Assembly: GCA_036265325.1 (NCBI GenBank)
Contig: DATAPH010000049.1
Span: forward strand, 1 to 64,000
Direction: 5' to 3'
DNA length: 64,000 bases
From: AC-51 sp036265325
GTDB lineage: Bacteria; Actinomycetota; UBA4738; HRBIN12
Shown here in pieces: positions 43,800 to 52,693 of the stretch. Numbering within the stretch: position 1 is the stretch's first letter; every line of letters starts with the position of its first letter. A program made the position numbers and the translations under genes. The notes under the pieces were generated by a model. That model made no database searches and was not told where the DNA came from. It was given only the letters and a program-made list of their open reading frames with translations.

Positions 43800-44570
43800 T
43801 CACGCGTCGGGGAGCAGCCCGCGGCGGGCGCGGATCCGCCGGTCCAGCTGCCCGAACACCACGTAGTCGACGGCGACCCCGATCACGACGATCACGGCGA
43901 GCGTCGCGAGCAACGCGGTGACGTTGGTCTCCTGGCCGGCGAGCAAGTGTCCGAGCCCCGTTGCGCCCGCCGCGACGACGATCAACTCGCCGGCCATCAG
44001 GGCCTTCCATGCGAAGCCCCACGCTTGCTGCAATCCCGCCATCATCCCGGGCATGGCGGCCGGCACGACGACCTTTCGGTAGAGGGTCCAGCCACGCGCG
44101 CCGAGCGTTCGTCCCGCGCGTTCGTACAACGGTGGGACCTGGCGGATCGCCTGCAGCGTCGCGAGCGCCATCGCAGGGAACGATCCGACGATCGTCACGA
44201 AGACCACCGCGCGCTCGCTCACCCCGAACCACACGACGGCGAGCGGGACCCACGCGACGAACGGTGTGATCTGCAGCGCGACGATCAACGGGCGGACCGC
44301 CCGTCGCGCGAACTCGTTCAGCGCAAGCAAGACCCCGAGCGCAGTGCCGAGCACGACCGCGACCACGAACGAGAACGCCAGGCGGATCAACGTCTTGAGC
44401 GCCGCCTCCTGGATCGTTCCGGCGCGGAGGCCGTCGATCAACGCGTCCCACACGGCGAGCGGCGACGGGATCGACGCGGTTGTGGTGGTCGCGGCGATCA
44501 CCGCCCACACGACGATAAGACCGACGACGCCGGCGAGGGGTGGCAGAACTTCGTGCCCGAGCCTACGCAT
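43800..44570 (-). CDS. ssuC: ABC transporter permease, sulfonate/taurine/nitrate type
   Basis: This 256-residue permease has about six helices and the BPD_transp_1 signature (EAA loop: YERAGRTLGARGWTLYRKVV). The whole protein looks like SsuC/TauC/NrtB. It overlaps the ATPase gene by eight bases. No periplasmic binding protein of this class is in the operon, so the substrate is unclear; sulfonate is inferred from the sulfur-related neighbours. The symbol is tentative. Confidence 0.82.
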   Translation of the reverse strand: MRRLGHEVLPPLAGVVGLIVVWAVIAATTTTASIPSPLAVWDALIDGLRAGTIQEAALKTLIRLAFSFVVAVVLGTALGVLLALNEFARRAVRPLIVALQITPFVAWVPLAVVWFGVSERAVVFVTIVGSFPAMALATLQAIRQVPPLYERAGRTLGARGWTLYRKVVVPAAMPGMMAGLQQAWGFAWKALMAGELIVVAAGATGLGHLLAGQETNVTALLATLAVIVVIGVAVDYVVFGQLDRRIRARRGLLPDA

Positions 44571-45381
44571 CGCGCTGCTCCAGCTCGCGAAGCATCAGCG
44601 AATGGATCTCGGACACCACGCGGCCGACCAGCACGTCGTCAAGGTCTCGCGGGCGCGGCGCGTGGATCCGGAACTCTTCCAGCAATCGTCCGGGCCGAGC
44701 CGACATGACCAGCACACGGTCGGCCAGAAGCACGGCCTCACGCACGTTGTGCGTGATGAACAGGAACGTCGTGCGACCGCCCGAACCCATCCACGCACGC
44801 TGCACCTCGTTCTGCAGCAACTCGCGCGTCTGCGCGTCCAGGACGCCGAACGGTTCGTCGCCGAGCACGACGGACGGTTCGCAAGCGAGCGCACGGGCGA
44901 GCGCGGCGCGCTGGCGCATGCCCGCCGACAGCTCGTGCGGCTGGGCGTCGAGCACATCGGCCAGCCCGACGCTCGCGAGCGCCTCGCGCGCGCGTTCCCG
45001 GCGCTCCCCGCCGACGCCGATCAACTCGAGCGCCAGTTCCACGTTGGCGCGCACCGACAGCCACGGGAACAACGCCGGGTCCTGGAACAGAACCGCCCGG
45101 TCAGGGCCGGGGCCGTCGATGGGGGCGCCGTCCAGGAGCGCGCGGCCGGTGCTCGGCGGGGCGAGGCCCGCGAGCACATTGAGGATCGAGGTCTTGCCGC
45201 AGCCGCTCGGGCCGAGCAGGCACACGAACTCGCCCGTGGCGATGTCGAACGAAACATCCCGTGCGGCGACGATCCGCTCACCGTTGGCGAGCGTCCGCTC
45301 AACGGTGAGGTGATCGACCGAGAGCTTAGGGATCCCGGCCTCGCGCGCCGGCGGCGTCAGCGTGGCGGTGGCATCGCTCAT
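44563..45381 (-). CDS. ssuB: ABC transporter ATPase, sulfonate/taurine/nitrate type
   Basis: This 272-residue ATPase has Walker A LLGPSGCGKTS, Q-loop VLFQDPALFPWL, signature ELSAGMRQRAALARAL (LSAGM instead of the usual LSGGM), Walker B SVVLGDEPFGVLD and an H-loop (LFITHNVREA). It is of the SsuB/TauB type and partners the downstream permease. The ATG overlaps the stop of the small YezD-like gene as ATGA. The symbol is tentative. Confidence 0.84.
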   Translation of the reverse strand: MSDATATLTPPAREAGIPKLSVDHLTVERTLANGERIVAARDVSFDIATGEFVCLLGPSGCGKTSILNVLAGLAPPSTGRALLDGAPIDGPGPDRAVLFQDPALFPWLSVRANVELALELIGVGGERRERAREALASVGLADVLDAQPHELSAGMRQRAALARALACEPSVVLGDEPFGVLDAQTRELLQNEVQRAWMGSGGRTTFLFITHNVREAVLLADRVLVMSARPGRLLEEFRIHAPRPRDLDDVLVGRVVSEIHSLMLRELEQRDA

Positions 45382-45563
45382 CGCAACCGGAACTTCTCTG
45401 CCATCTCGATCTGGACGACCTTGCCGTCCTGGACCACGAGCACCACCGTCCCGAAGTTGATGCGTCGCAACACCTCAGCGACGCGCGCGAGCACGACACG
45501 TTCCTCGTCGGTGAGGTCGATCTCGGCGAGCCCGGGCTCCGCAGGCTCGGTCGCGTCGGTCAT
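45378..45563 (-). CDS. YezD-like DUF2292 small protein
   Basis: This 61-residue protein ends with a short conserved core (RINFGTVVLVVQDGKVVQIE then KFRLR), which is DUF2292 (YezD). Members are often encoded next to sulfate or sulfonate transport genes; no activity is known. It heads the ssuB-ssuC operon. ATG 45563 is chosen because TAGCAT is seven bases upstream. Confidence 0.78.
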   Translation of the reverse strand: MTDATEPAEPGLAEIDLTDEERVVLARVAEVLRRINFGTVVLVVQDGKVVQIEMAEKFRLR

Positions 45564-45576
45564 GCCCGGGATGCTA
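45564..45576 (-). promoter_or_regulatory. Leaderless -10 element for the YezD-like/ssuBC operon
   Basis: TAGCAT on the minus strand (plus 45571-45576) is seven bases before the ATG at 45563. Confidence 0.55.
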
Positions 45577-45972
45577 CGCCGCCCCGGTTCGCGCCGCGCT
45601 GCAGGCATCCTTCGGGTTCTCCCGATCTTGTCGAGCGGCTCTCGTGGAGCTCATGAACGAACGAAGCCGCGACGCGTTCGTGCGCCGCGGCCTCCAGTCG
45701 TCTGGTCAGCTGCTGGGCCGCAGGCTAGCAGCACGCCACGAACGGAACAAGGCTGGGCCGTGTTGCGACCGTGTGGCGGTGCTTGACACCAAGGGAAATC
45801 GTCCGGTATCTCTAGTCCCACGTCGCGTGACCGGACCACCGGAGCGCACATCCCTAAGCTTCTCGGGTGCCATGACGCCCGAGTCGCGGTCGGTTGACCG
45901 GACCACCGGAGGCCGAGCCCCGTATCCCGAGCCGTACGGCATCGCCGTGCGGTCGATCGAGAAGGAGCCCGT
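45577..45972. other. Regulatory region between the two sulfur-transport operons
   Basis: This 396-base gap has no supported gene. TTGACA (45783-45788) with TATCTC (45807-45812) is a candidate promoter for the sulfate operon, leaving a leader of about 150 bases. The leader holds two copies of a 17-base repeat. Confidence 0.55.
45828..45911 (+). repeat. Pair of 17-base direct repeats upstream of sbp
   Basis: TGACCGGACCACCGGAG occurs at 45828-45844 and 45895-45911, 67 bases apart. Each copy contains the small inverted repeat CCGG-ACCA-CCGG. They may be a regulator's binding sites or paired RNA hairpins in the leader of the sulfate operon. Confidence 0.6.
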
Positions 45973-47046
45973 ATGCCTCGCTGGTTCACACGACGGATCG
46001 TTCCCCTGGTCCTCGCGATCGCCCTGCCCACACTCGCTGCGTGCACCGCGTCGAGTGCCAACACGAGCGCATCCGGCACCTGCACGCCGGCCGCCGTGCC
46101 GACCCTGACCTTCGCCGCGTACAGCACGCCGCGCGAGGTCTACGACGCGAAGATCATCCCCGCCTTCAAGGCGATGTGGAAGGACAAGACCGGCGTCGAG
46201 CCGCAGTTCTTCGAGTCCTACACCGGCTCGACGACTCAGGCGCAGAACGTCGTGAACGGCTCGGGCGCGGATGTCGTCGCCCTGTCCCTCGCGCCCGACA
46301 TCCAGACGATCGCCGACGCCGGCCTGATCACCCACGACTGGACGCAAGCGCCCGACCGCGGGATGGTCTCGAGCTCGGTCGTCGTGTTCGACGTCCGGCC
46401 GGGCAACCCGAAGGGCATCACCGATTGGAACGATCTTGCGCAGCCGGGCCTCGGCATCCTGACGCCCGACCCCGCGCAGAGCGGCGGCGCGCGGTGGAAC
46501 CTCGTGAGCCTGTGGGGCTCTGCGATGCGCGGCGACGTGCCCGGCATAACGAAGAACGACCAAGCCGCAGCGACCAAGCTCATGAACGACGTCGTCGGCA
46601 ACGTGATCTCGTTCGACTCCAGCGCCCGCACCTCGATCCAGAACTTCGAGGGCGGCAACGGCGACGTCGCGATCACCTACGAGAACGAGGTCAAGACGGC
46701 CGATGCCGCGGGGCTGCCCGACCAGGCCGTGTACCCGAAGGGCTCGGTCCTGATCGAGAACCCGGTCGCGGTCGTGGACAAGAACGCCGAGGCCCACTGC
46801 GTGACCGACCTCGCCAACGCGTTCGTCGACTTCCTGCACACGAAGGAAGCGAAGGGCTACTTCACCGACACCGGCTACCTCCGGTCGACCGACCCAAAGC
46901 TCGCGCAGAAGGGTGACCCGGCGAACGGATACCCGGCGATCAAGGACATGTTCACGGTCGACGACCTCGGCGGCTGGGACCAGCTCGATCAGACGCTGTT
47001 CTCGGACAACGGGATCGCGACGCAAGCGGTCGCGAACGCAGGCTGA
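45973..47046 (+). CDS. sbp: Sulfate/thiosulfate ABC transporter substrate-binding lipoprotein
   Basis: This 357-residue protein has a signal peptide with lipobox ending LPTLAACT (Cys24), so it is membrane-anchored outside the cell. The mature part is Sbp/CysP-like: AAYSTPREVYDAKIIPAF, ESYTGSTTQAQNVVNGSGAD, DPAQSGGARWNLVSLWGSAM. It binds sulfate or thiosulfate for CysTWA. An AAGGAG site precedes the ATG. It is first of the four-gene import operon. Confidence 0.93.
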   Translation: MPRWFTRRIVPLVLAIALPTLAACTASSANTSASGTCTPAAVPTLTFAAYSTPREVYDAKIIPAFKAMWKDKTGVEPQFFESYTGSTTQAQNVVNGSGADVVALSLAPDIQTIADAGLITHDWTQAPDRGMVSSSVVVFDVRPGNPKGITDWNDLAQPGLGILTPDPAQSGGARWNLVSLWGSAMRGDVPGITKNDQAAATKLMNDVVGNVISFDSSARTSIQNFEGGNGDVAITYENEVKTADAAGLPDQAVYPKGSVLIENPVAVVDKNAEAHCVTDLANAFVDFLHTKEAKGYFTDTGYLRSTDPKLAQKGDPANGYPAIKDMFTVDDLGGWDQLDQTLFSDNGIATQAVANAG

Positions 47047-47064
47047 CGGGAGGGAAGCCCCGAT

Positions 47065-47931
47065 TTGAGTATCGCTGCGCAGCCGATCGGAAGCCGCAAC
47101 CGTCTGGTGGGATCGCCTCACCGGACGGTTGCGGTTCTCCGGCATATCGCGCTGCGCGGCGCCGCGTTCGTCTATCTCGGCGCGCTCGTCGTCCTGCCGG
47201 TCGCGGCGATCATCACCAAGGGGTTCGGCGACGGGTTCTCGACGTTCAGCCATGCGATGGCCGTGCCGGGCGCGTGGGCCGCGATCCGCCTGACCCTCGT
47301 GACCGCGACGATCGTTGCGGCGATCAACGCGGTGATGGGCACCACGCTCGCGTGGGTGATCGTGCGCTACCGGTTCCCGGGACGTCGGGTGTTGTCGACC
47401 ATCGTCGACCTGCCGCTCGCGATCCCGACGCTCGTGTGGGGCGTCATGATCCTGGTGCTGTACGGGCCGAACTCGGTCCTCGGCAAGGCGGCCGACGCCC
47501 TCGGCGTCCGGGTGTTGTTCACGCCGCTCGCGATCGTGCTCGCGCTGTGCACGGTGACCCTCCCGTTCGTCGTTCGCAACGTGCAGCCGGTGCTGCTCGA
47601 GCTCGATGAGGCGGAGGAGGAGGCTGCCGCGACGCTGGGCGCGACGCGCCGGGCGACCTTCCGGCGCGTGGTGTTCCCCGCGATCCGTTCGGCGGTGATC
47701 GCCGGCACGCTCCTGACGTTCTCGCGGTGCCTCGGCGAGATCGGCAGCGTGATCCTCGTCTCAGGGAACCGAACCGGCCACACGCTCACCGCGCCCGTGT
47801 TCATCTTCAGCTTGACGTCGCAGTTCCGGTTCGCCGAAGCGGCCGCGGTCGCGACCTTCCTGTTCGCGATCTCGTTCGTGCTGGTGCTCGCGACGAGCAG
47901 GCTGACCAAGCGGCGTGAGGTGAGCGAATGA
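47065..47931 (+). CDS. cysT: Sulfate ABC transporter permease CysT
   Basis: This 288-residue permease has about six helices. The CysT/CysU type is shown by VDLPLAIPTLVWGVMILVLY and the EAA loop EEAAATLGATRRATFRRVVF. The start is TTG after GGAGGGAAG. The stop overlaps cysW as ATGA. It forms the channel with CysW. Confidence 0.92.
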   Translation: MSIAAQPIGSRNRLVGSPHRTVAVLRHIALRGAAFVYLGALVVLPVAAIITKGFGDGFSTFSHAMAVPGAWAAIRLTLVTATIVAAINAVMGTTLAWVIVRYRFPGRRVLSTIVDLPLAIPTLVWGVMILVLYGPNSVLGKAADALGVRVLFTPLAIVLALCTVTLPFVVRNVQPVLLELDEAEEEAAATLGATRRATFRRVVFPAIRSAVIAGTLLTFSRCLGEIGSVILVSGNRTGHTLTAPVFIFSLTSQFRFAEAAAVATFLFAISFVLVLATSRLTKRREVSE

Positions 47932-48770
47932 GCGTCGCCGTCGGCACGCAGGTCGCGAAGGCGCGGCGGGGACGCCGTGGGCTGATCGCGCTGGCGCTCG
48001 TGTGGGTCGCGCTGCTGCTCTTGCTGCCGCTCGCGGCGATCTTCTGGACCGTGGTGCGGGCCGGGTTCTCGAGCGTCACGCATACGTTGACGCAACCGGA
48101 CGTGCTTCACGCGTTCCAGCTGACGGCGATCATCACCGTGATCACGGTGCTCGTGACCGGTGTGTTCGGCGTGATCGTGGCTTGGGTGCTCGTTCGTCAG
48201 CGGTTCCACGGGCGGTCGCTGCTGAACGCGATGGTCGACATCCCGTTCGCGCTGTCGCCGGTCACGGTCGGCCTCGCCGCCGTCGTGCTGTTCGGCCCCG
48301 GCGGGTGGTTCCAACCGTTCTTCGCGGCGCGCGGGATCCAGGTGATCTACGCGCTGCCGGCGATGATCCTCGTCACGATCTTCATCTGCATCCCGTTCAC
48401 GATCCGCGAGGTCGTGCCGGTGCTCGAGGAGATCGGCCTGGACGAGGAGGACGCGTCGCGGACGCTTGGCGCGTCCGTCTGGCACACGTTCTTCAAGGTG
48501 ACGCTGCCGAACATCCGGTGGGCGCTCGCGTACGGGATCGCGCTGACCACCGCGCGCGCGATCGGCGAGATCGGCGCCGTGCTGATCGTGAGCGGTCTGA
48601 TCCAAGGCAAGACGGAGACCGCGACCCTATTCATCTATCGCGCCTACGAGGAACGACAGACCGCCGAGGCGTACGTCGTGGCGCTCGTGCTGGCCGCCGT
48701 ATCGGTCGGGCTGTTGATCGTGATCGAAGTGCTCCGGCACCGACAGGAGAAAGAAAGGACTCGCACATGA
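47928..48770 (+). CDS. cysW: Sulfate ABC transporter permease CysW
   Basis: This 280-residue permease is the CysT partner. It has VDIPFALSPVTVGLAAVVLF, the EAA loop EDASRTLGASVWHTFFKVTL and the conserved ARAIGEIGAVLIVSG segment. The 3' end overlaps cysA by four bases, and cysT-cysW-cysA are coupled. Confidence 0.92.
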   Translation: MSVAVGTQVAKARRGRRGLIALALVWVALLLLLPLAAIFWTVVRAGFSSVTHTLTQPDVLHAFQLTAIITVITVLVTGVFGVIVAWVLVRQRFHGRSLLNAMVDIPFALSPVTVGLAAVVLFGPGGWFQPFFAARGIQVIYALPAMILVTIFICIPFTIREVVPVLEEIGLDEEDASRTLGASVWHTFFKVTLPNIRWALAYGIALTTARAIGEIGAVLIVSGLIQGKTETATLFIYRAYEERQTAEAYVVALVLAAVSVGLLIVIEVLRHRQEKERTRT

Positions 48771-49840
48771 GCACCCCGATCGTCGTCGACAGCATCTCCA
48801 AGCGCTTCGGCTCGTTCGAGGCGGTGCGCGACGTGACGTTCAGGGCGCCGGCGGGCGCGATCACCGCGCTGCTCGGTCCGTCCGGCTCGGGCAAGAGCAC
48901 CGTGCTGCGCATGATCGCGGGCCTCGAGGAACCCAACGAGGGTCGGATCTTCATGGGCGACGACGAGCTGACCATCAAGAGCGTCCAGGAGCGCCAGGTC
49001 GGGTTCGTGTTCCAGCACTATGCGCTGTTCCGGCACATGTCGGTGGCGGACAACGTCGCGTTCGGGCTGCGCGTGCGCAAGGAGTCGAAGCAGACGCGGG
49101 ACTCGCGCGTCGAGGAGCTGCTGGACCTCGTGCAGCTGACGCCGTTCGCCGACCGGTACCCGGATCAGTTGTCCGGCGGCCAGCGCCAGCGGGTCGCGCT
49201 CGCGCGGGCGCTCGCACCGCAGCCGCAGGTCCTGCTGTTGGACGAGCCGTTCGGGGCGCTCGACGCGAAGGTGCGCCAGGATCTCAGACGCTGGCTCGAC
49301 GAGCTCCACCGCGAGCTCGGCGTGACGAGCCTTCTGGTCACGCACGATCAGGAGGAAGCGCTCGAGCTCGCCAACCAGATCGTCGTGATGCACGAGGGGA
49401 AGGTCGAGCAGGTCGGCTCGCCGGGTGAGATCTACGACGAGCCGGCGACGCCGTTCGTAGCGGGGTTCGTCGGTGCGGCCAATGTGTTGCACGGCGAGGT
49501 CGTGGACGGCCACGTCCATCTCGGGTCGATCCGTATCCCGGGCGCCGCGCATCTGGACGAGGGCGCGGCGGCGGCGGCATTCGTCCGTCCCCACGATGTG
49601 GTGGTCACAAGCGACGAGGACGGCACCGACGCCGTGATCGAGCGCGTGGCGTCGCTCGGGTGGCTGTCGCGGGTGTCGCTCCGCCTGCCGGGCGGGGAGA
49701 CCCTGGTCGCGCACATCCCGAACGACGATCTGCACGGCGCCGCCGAGGGCTCGACCGTGCGCGTCGACCTTCGGAACCCGAAGGCGTTCATGGCACCGGA
49801 GCGCGACAGTCAGGACGAGACCGCAACGCTGGTGTCGTAG
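48767..49840 (+). CDS. cysA: Sulfate ABC transporter ATPase CysA
   Basis: This 357-residue ATPase energises sulfate import. It has Walker A LLGPSGSGKST, Q-loop VFQHYALFRHM, signature QLSGGQRQRVALARAL, Walker B VLLLDEPFGALD and the H-loop LVTHDQEEAL. The C-terminal 110 residues form a TOBE-like regulatory domain. ATG 48767 is the right start; a long upstream extension reads through cysW in another frame and is spurious. Confidence 0.94.
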   Translation: MSTPIVVDSISKRFGSFEAVRDVTFRAPAGAITALLGPSGSGKSTVLRMIAGLEEPNEGRIFMGDDELTIKSVQERQVGFVFQHYALFRHMSVADNVAFGLRVRKESKQTRDSRVEELLDLVQLTPFADRYPDQLSGGQRQRVALARALAPQPQVLLLDEPFGALDAKVRQDLRRWLDELHRELGVTSLLVTHDQEEALELANQIVVMHEGKVEQVGSPGEIYDEPATPFVAGFVGAANVLHGEVVDGHVHLGSIRIPGAAHLDEGAAAAAFVRPHDVVVTSDEDGTDAVIERVASLGWLSRVSLRLPGGETLVAHIPNDDLHGAAEGSTVRVDLRNPKAFMAPERDSQDETATLVS

Positions 49841-49843
49841 GGC

Positions 49844-50257
49844 TCAGCGCACCAGCAGCACGGGGCAGTGGGCGTGCTGCACGACCTTGTTCGCGACGCC
49901 GCCGAGCAGCATCGAGCGCCACTCGGTCATGCCGCGCGTCCCCAGCACGATCAGATCGGCGCCGACCTCGGCCGCCACCTTCACGATCTGCTCGGGGGTG
50001 TTGCCTGGGTTGACGCGGCGGATCTCCCCGCGCGCTTCGATCCCGGCCGAGCGGAACCGGTCGAGCGCGCCGCCGACCAGGTCGTCGGCGGGCGTCGCGG
50101 GGCCGAGGTCGACATCCGAGCCCTCGTACTTCGTGTGCTCGCGGATATGGATCACCGTCACGGCGGAGCCGAACCGCTGCGCCATCTCGAGGGCGACCGG
50201 GATCGTCTTGCCACCCTCCGCCGACCCGTCGATCGCGACGGCGATCCGATCGAACAT
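49844..50257 (-). CDS. Universal stress protein, ATP-binding type
   Basis: This 137-residue single-domain USP begins FDRIAVAIDGSAEGGKTIPV and has the G-x2-G-x9-G ATP motif (GTRGMTEWRSMLLGG). The ATG overlaps the stop of the TauE/SafE gene as TGATG, so the two are coupled; USP domains often accompany transporters. It converges with cysA, three bases between stops. Confidence 0.91.
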   Translation of the reverse strand: MFDRIAVAIDGSAEGGKTIPVALEMAQRFGSAVTVIHIREHTKYEGSDVDLGPATPADDLVGGALDRFRSAGIEARGEIRRVNPGNTPEQIVKVAAEVGADLIVLGTRGMTEWRSMLLGGVANKVVQHAHCPVLLVR

Positions 50258-51321
50258 CAGGTGCTGACCGCCGGCCGGGGTGCCGTCGACTGACCGCCGA
50301 TGGCCTCGAGCTGCGGTCTGATGCGCAAGAAATAGGCCGCTGCGTAGGCGCCGCCGACACCGATCGGCGCGAGGTAGAGCTGTCGGCGCACCCAGCTCTT
50401 CTTGTCCAGCTCGATCTCGGCCCACTGCGTCTTCGGGTGCTGCGCTGCATCGACCGCGCCCCAGACCGCGAAGCCGAGCAAGGCGAACAGGAGCAGCAAC
50501 ACGCCGAGCAGGTTCGTCGGCACGTTGAGCAGCTTCAACGCCGAAGCGGCCAGGACGAAGACCAGCACGGGCCGGATGACCCCGTCGGGCGCCTTCGATG
50601 AGACGCGGGCGCCTATCCACACCGCTGGGATCGACCCGATCAGGATCGACGCGGTGAGACCGAGCTGGAAGTCGCCGACAAGGATGTGGGCGATGGCGGC
50701 GGCGGCGACCAGCGGGATGGCCTGGACGAGGTCGGTTCCGACGAGCTCGGAGCCCCGAAGCATGGGGTACAGCAGCATCAGGCACACGATGATGATCGAT
50801 CCCGAGCCGACGGATGTGAGTCCGACGAGGAGCCCGCCGACGAGGCCGACGATCAGCGTCGGGATGATCCGCACCCCGAACGGAGGAAGGTGATCTTCGG
50901 GGCGGCCGCCCGCCATGCGCGCGGCGAGTGACCGCCGGCCCTGCAGCCATGCCTTGAACACCATCGCTGACGAGGCGAGCAACAACGTCCACCCGAGGAA
51001 GACTTTGGTCAGGTTCTCGACCTGATCGCTGTCTCCGACGTTGTGGATGATGAACACCCCGGCGAACGCCATCGGGATCGAGCCCAAGCAGAGCCACTTC
51101 ACGAGTTCCCACCGGACGGTCCGTCGCCGGATATGCACGCCACCGCCGATCGGCTTCATGATCATGGCGGCGACCAGGTCGGACGAGACGGCGGCCGTTG
51201 GGCTGATGCCGAAGAAGATCACCAGGATCGGCGTCATGAGCGCGCCGCCGCCCATACCGGTCAGCCCGACGGTGAATCCGACGATCGCCCCGGCGAGCAC
51301 GATGCCCCAGTCGATGTGCAT
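50257..51321 (-). CDS. TauE/SafE (TSUP) family sulfite/anion permease
   Basis: This 354-residue membrane protein has about eight helices and the TSUP repeats (VGFTVGLTGMGGGALMTPIL, VGGLLVGLTSVGSGSIIIVC). TauE/SafE proteins export sulfite or sulfoacetate, or move other sulfur anions. Its place beside the sulfate operon suggests sulfite efflux, which is inferred. ATG 51321 is supported by TAAACT seven bases upstream. It is divergent from purA. Confidence 0.88.
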   Translation of the reverse strand: MHIDWGIVLAGAIVGFTVGLTGMGGGALMTPILVIFFGISPTAAVSSDLVAAMIMKPIGGGVHIRRRTVRWELVKWLCLGSIPMAFAGVFIIHNVGDSDQVENLTKVFLGWTLLLASSAMVFKAWLQGRRSLAARMAGGRPEDHLPPFGVRIIPTLIVGLVGGLLVGLTSVGSGSIIIVCLMLLYPMLRGSELVGTDLVQAIPLVAAAAIAHILVGDFQLGLTASILIGSIPAVWIGARVSSKAPDGVIRPVLVFVLAASALKLLNVPTNLLGVLLLLFALLGFAVWGAVDAAQHPKTQWAEIELDKKSWVRRQLYLAPIGVGGAYAAAYFLRIRPQLEAIGGQSTAPRPAVST

Positions 51322-51334
51322 CGGCGGGAGTTTA
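51322..51334 (-). promoter_or_regulatory. Leaderless -10 element for the TauE/SafE gene
   Basis: TAAACT on the minus strand (plus 51329-51334) is seven bases before the ATG. Confidence 0.55.
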
Positions 51335-51400
51335 CGGCCGACCCGGAACGTGGGCGATAGGGCTAACGGCTGAGACCGGAGCGGCGGGTTGTGTGTTCCG

Positions 51401-51415
51401 TAGACTGGTCGGGTC
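51401..51415 (+). promoter_or_regulatory. Leaderless -10 element for the pur operon
   Basis: TAGACT (51401-51406) lies nine bases before the purA ATG with no Shine-Dalgarno sequence. With no leader, a PurR-type or purine riboswitch control upstream of purA is not apparent. Confidence 0.55.
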
Positions 51416-52693
51416 ATGCCTGCGACCGTCGTGCTCGGCACCCAGTGGGGTGATGAGGGCAAAGGCAAGGCGGTCGACTACCTCGCGGACCGGATGGACG
51501 TCGTGGTCCGCTACCAGGGCGGCAACAACGCGGGCCACACGATCATCGCCGAGGGCCGGCTGCTCAAGCTGAACCTCGTGCCCTCCGGGATCCTGTATCC
51601 GCACATCACGAACGTGATCGCAGACGGCGTGGTGGTGGATCCGGCGGTGTTGCTCGGCGAGCTCGACGAACTGACCACCGCAGGCCTCGACGTCTCGGGG
51701 TTACGGCTGTCGCTGAACGCGCACCTGATCATGCCGTATCACCTCGAGCTCGAGAAGGTGACCCAGCGGTTCCTGGGGAACAACGCGCTCGGTACGACGA
51801 AGCGCGGGATCGGGCCGGCATACGCCGACCGCGCCGCACGGGTCGGGATCCGTGTCCAGGACCTCTATGACGAGAAGATCTTGCGCGAGAAGCTCGACGT
51901 GGTCCTGTGGGAGAAGAACCAGCTTCTGACGAAGGTCTACAACCGGCTCGCGGTTGACGCGGACAAGATCTTCGGCGACTACCTCCTGTACGCGGAGCGC
52001 CTGCGGCCGTATGTCGCTGACACGTCGCGGCTGTTGCACGAGCGGTTGCAAGCGGGCGACCACCTGATGCTCGAGGGCGCGCAGGGAACGATGCTCGACC
52101 TCGACCACGGGACCTATCCGTTCGTGACGTCGTCGACGCCGGTCGCCGGCTATGCGCTGGCGAGCGCGGGCATCGGCCCGCATCAGGTCGAGCGCGTGAT
52201 CGGCATCACGAAGGCGTACGTGACGCGTGTCGGGAGCGGCCCGTTCCCGACTGAGGCGCTCGACGCGGAAGGCGATCGGATGGGGGAGCGCGGCGCCGAG
52301 TTCGGGACGACGACGGGGCGCAAGCGCCGGTGTGGCTGGTTCGATGCGTGCGTGCTGCGATACGCGGCGCGCCTGAACGGCCTGACGGACCTGGTGTTGA
52401 CGAAGCTCGACGTGCTGAGCGGGTTCGACTCGCTGCGGGTGTGCGTCGCGTATCGCGCGGGTGGCGAAACGTACGACGACGTGCCGCCGAACCAGACGCT
52501 GTTCCACGAGGTGGAGCCGGTGTGGGAGGAGCTGCCCGGCTGGAGCGACGAGATCGGTGACGTCGCGGCGTTCGACGACCTGCCGAAGGAGGCGCAGCAG
52601 TATGTGCGCTTCCTCGAAGAGCTCGGCGGTGTGCCGGTCTCGATCATCGGCGTGGGTCCGGCGCGTGAGCAGAGCCTCGTGGTGGACGCGTGA
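51416..52693 (+). CDS. purA: Adenylosuccinate synthetase
   Basis: PurA makes adenylosuccinate from IMP and Asp with GTP. The 425-residue product has GTQWGDEGKGKAVDYLADRM, GGNNAGHTI, TTKRGIGPAYADRAARVGIR and the TTTGRKRRCGWFDACVLRY motif. It is the first gene of a long coupled purine operon, overlapping purD as GTGA. Confidence 0.97.
   Translation: MPATVVLGTQWGDEGKGKAVDYLADRMDVVVRYQGGNNAGHTIIAEGRLLKLNLVPSGILYPHITNVIADGVVVDPAVLLGELDELTTAGLDVSGLRLSLNAHLIMPYHLELEKVTQRFLGNNALGTTKRGIGPAYADRAARVGIRVQDLYDEKILREKLDVVLWEKNQLLTKVYNRLAVDADKIFGDYLLYAERLRPYVADTSRLLHERLQAGDHLMLEGAQGTMLDLDHGTYPFVTSSTPVAGYALASAGIGPHQVERVIGITKAYVTRVGSGPFPTEALDAEGDRMGERGAEFGTTTGRKRRCGWFDACVLRYAARLNGLTDLVLTKLDVLSGFDSLRVCVAYRAGGETYDDVPPNQTLFHEVEPVWEELPGWSDEIGDVAAFDDLPKEAQQYVRFLEELGGVPVSIIGVGPAREQSLVVDA

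Noticed and set aside
45780..45972. SAM or other known riboswitch in the leader of the sulfate operon
   Set aside because: I looked for SAM-I and SAM-IV core motifs on both strands and could not match them; only the paired repeat is supported.
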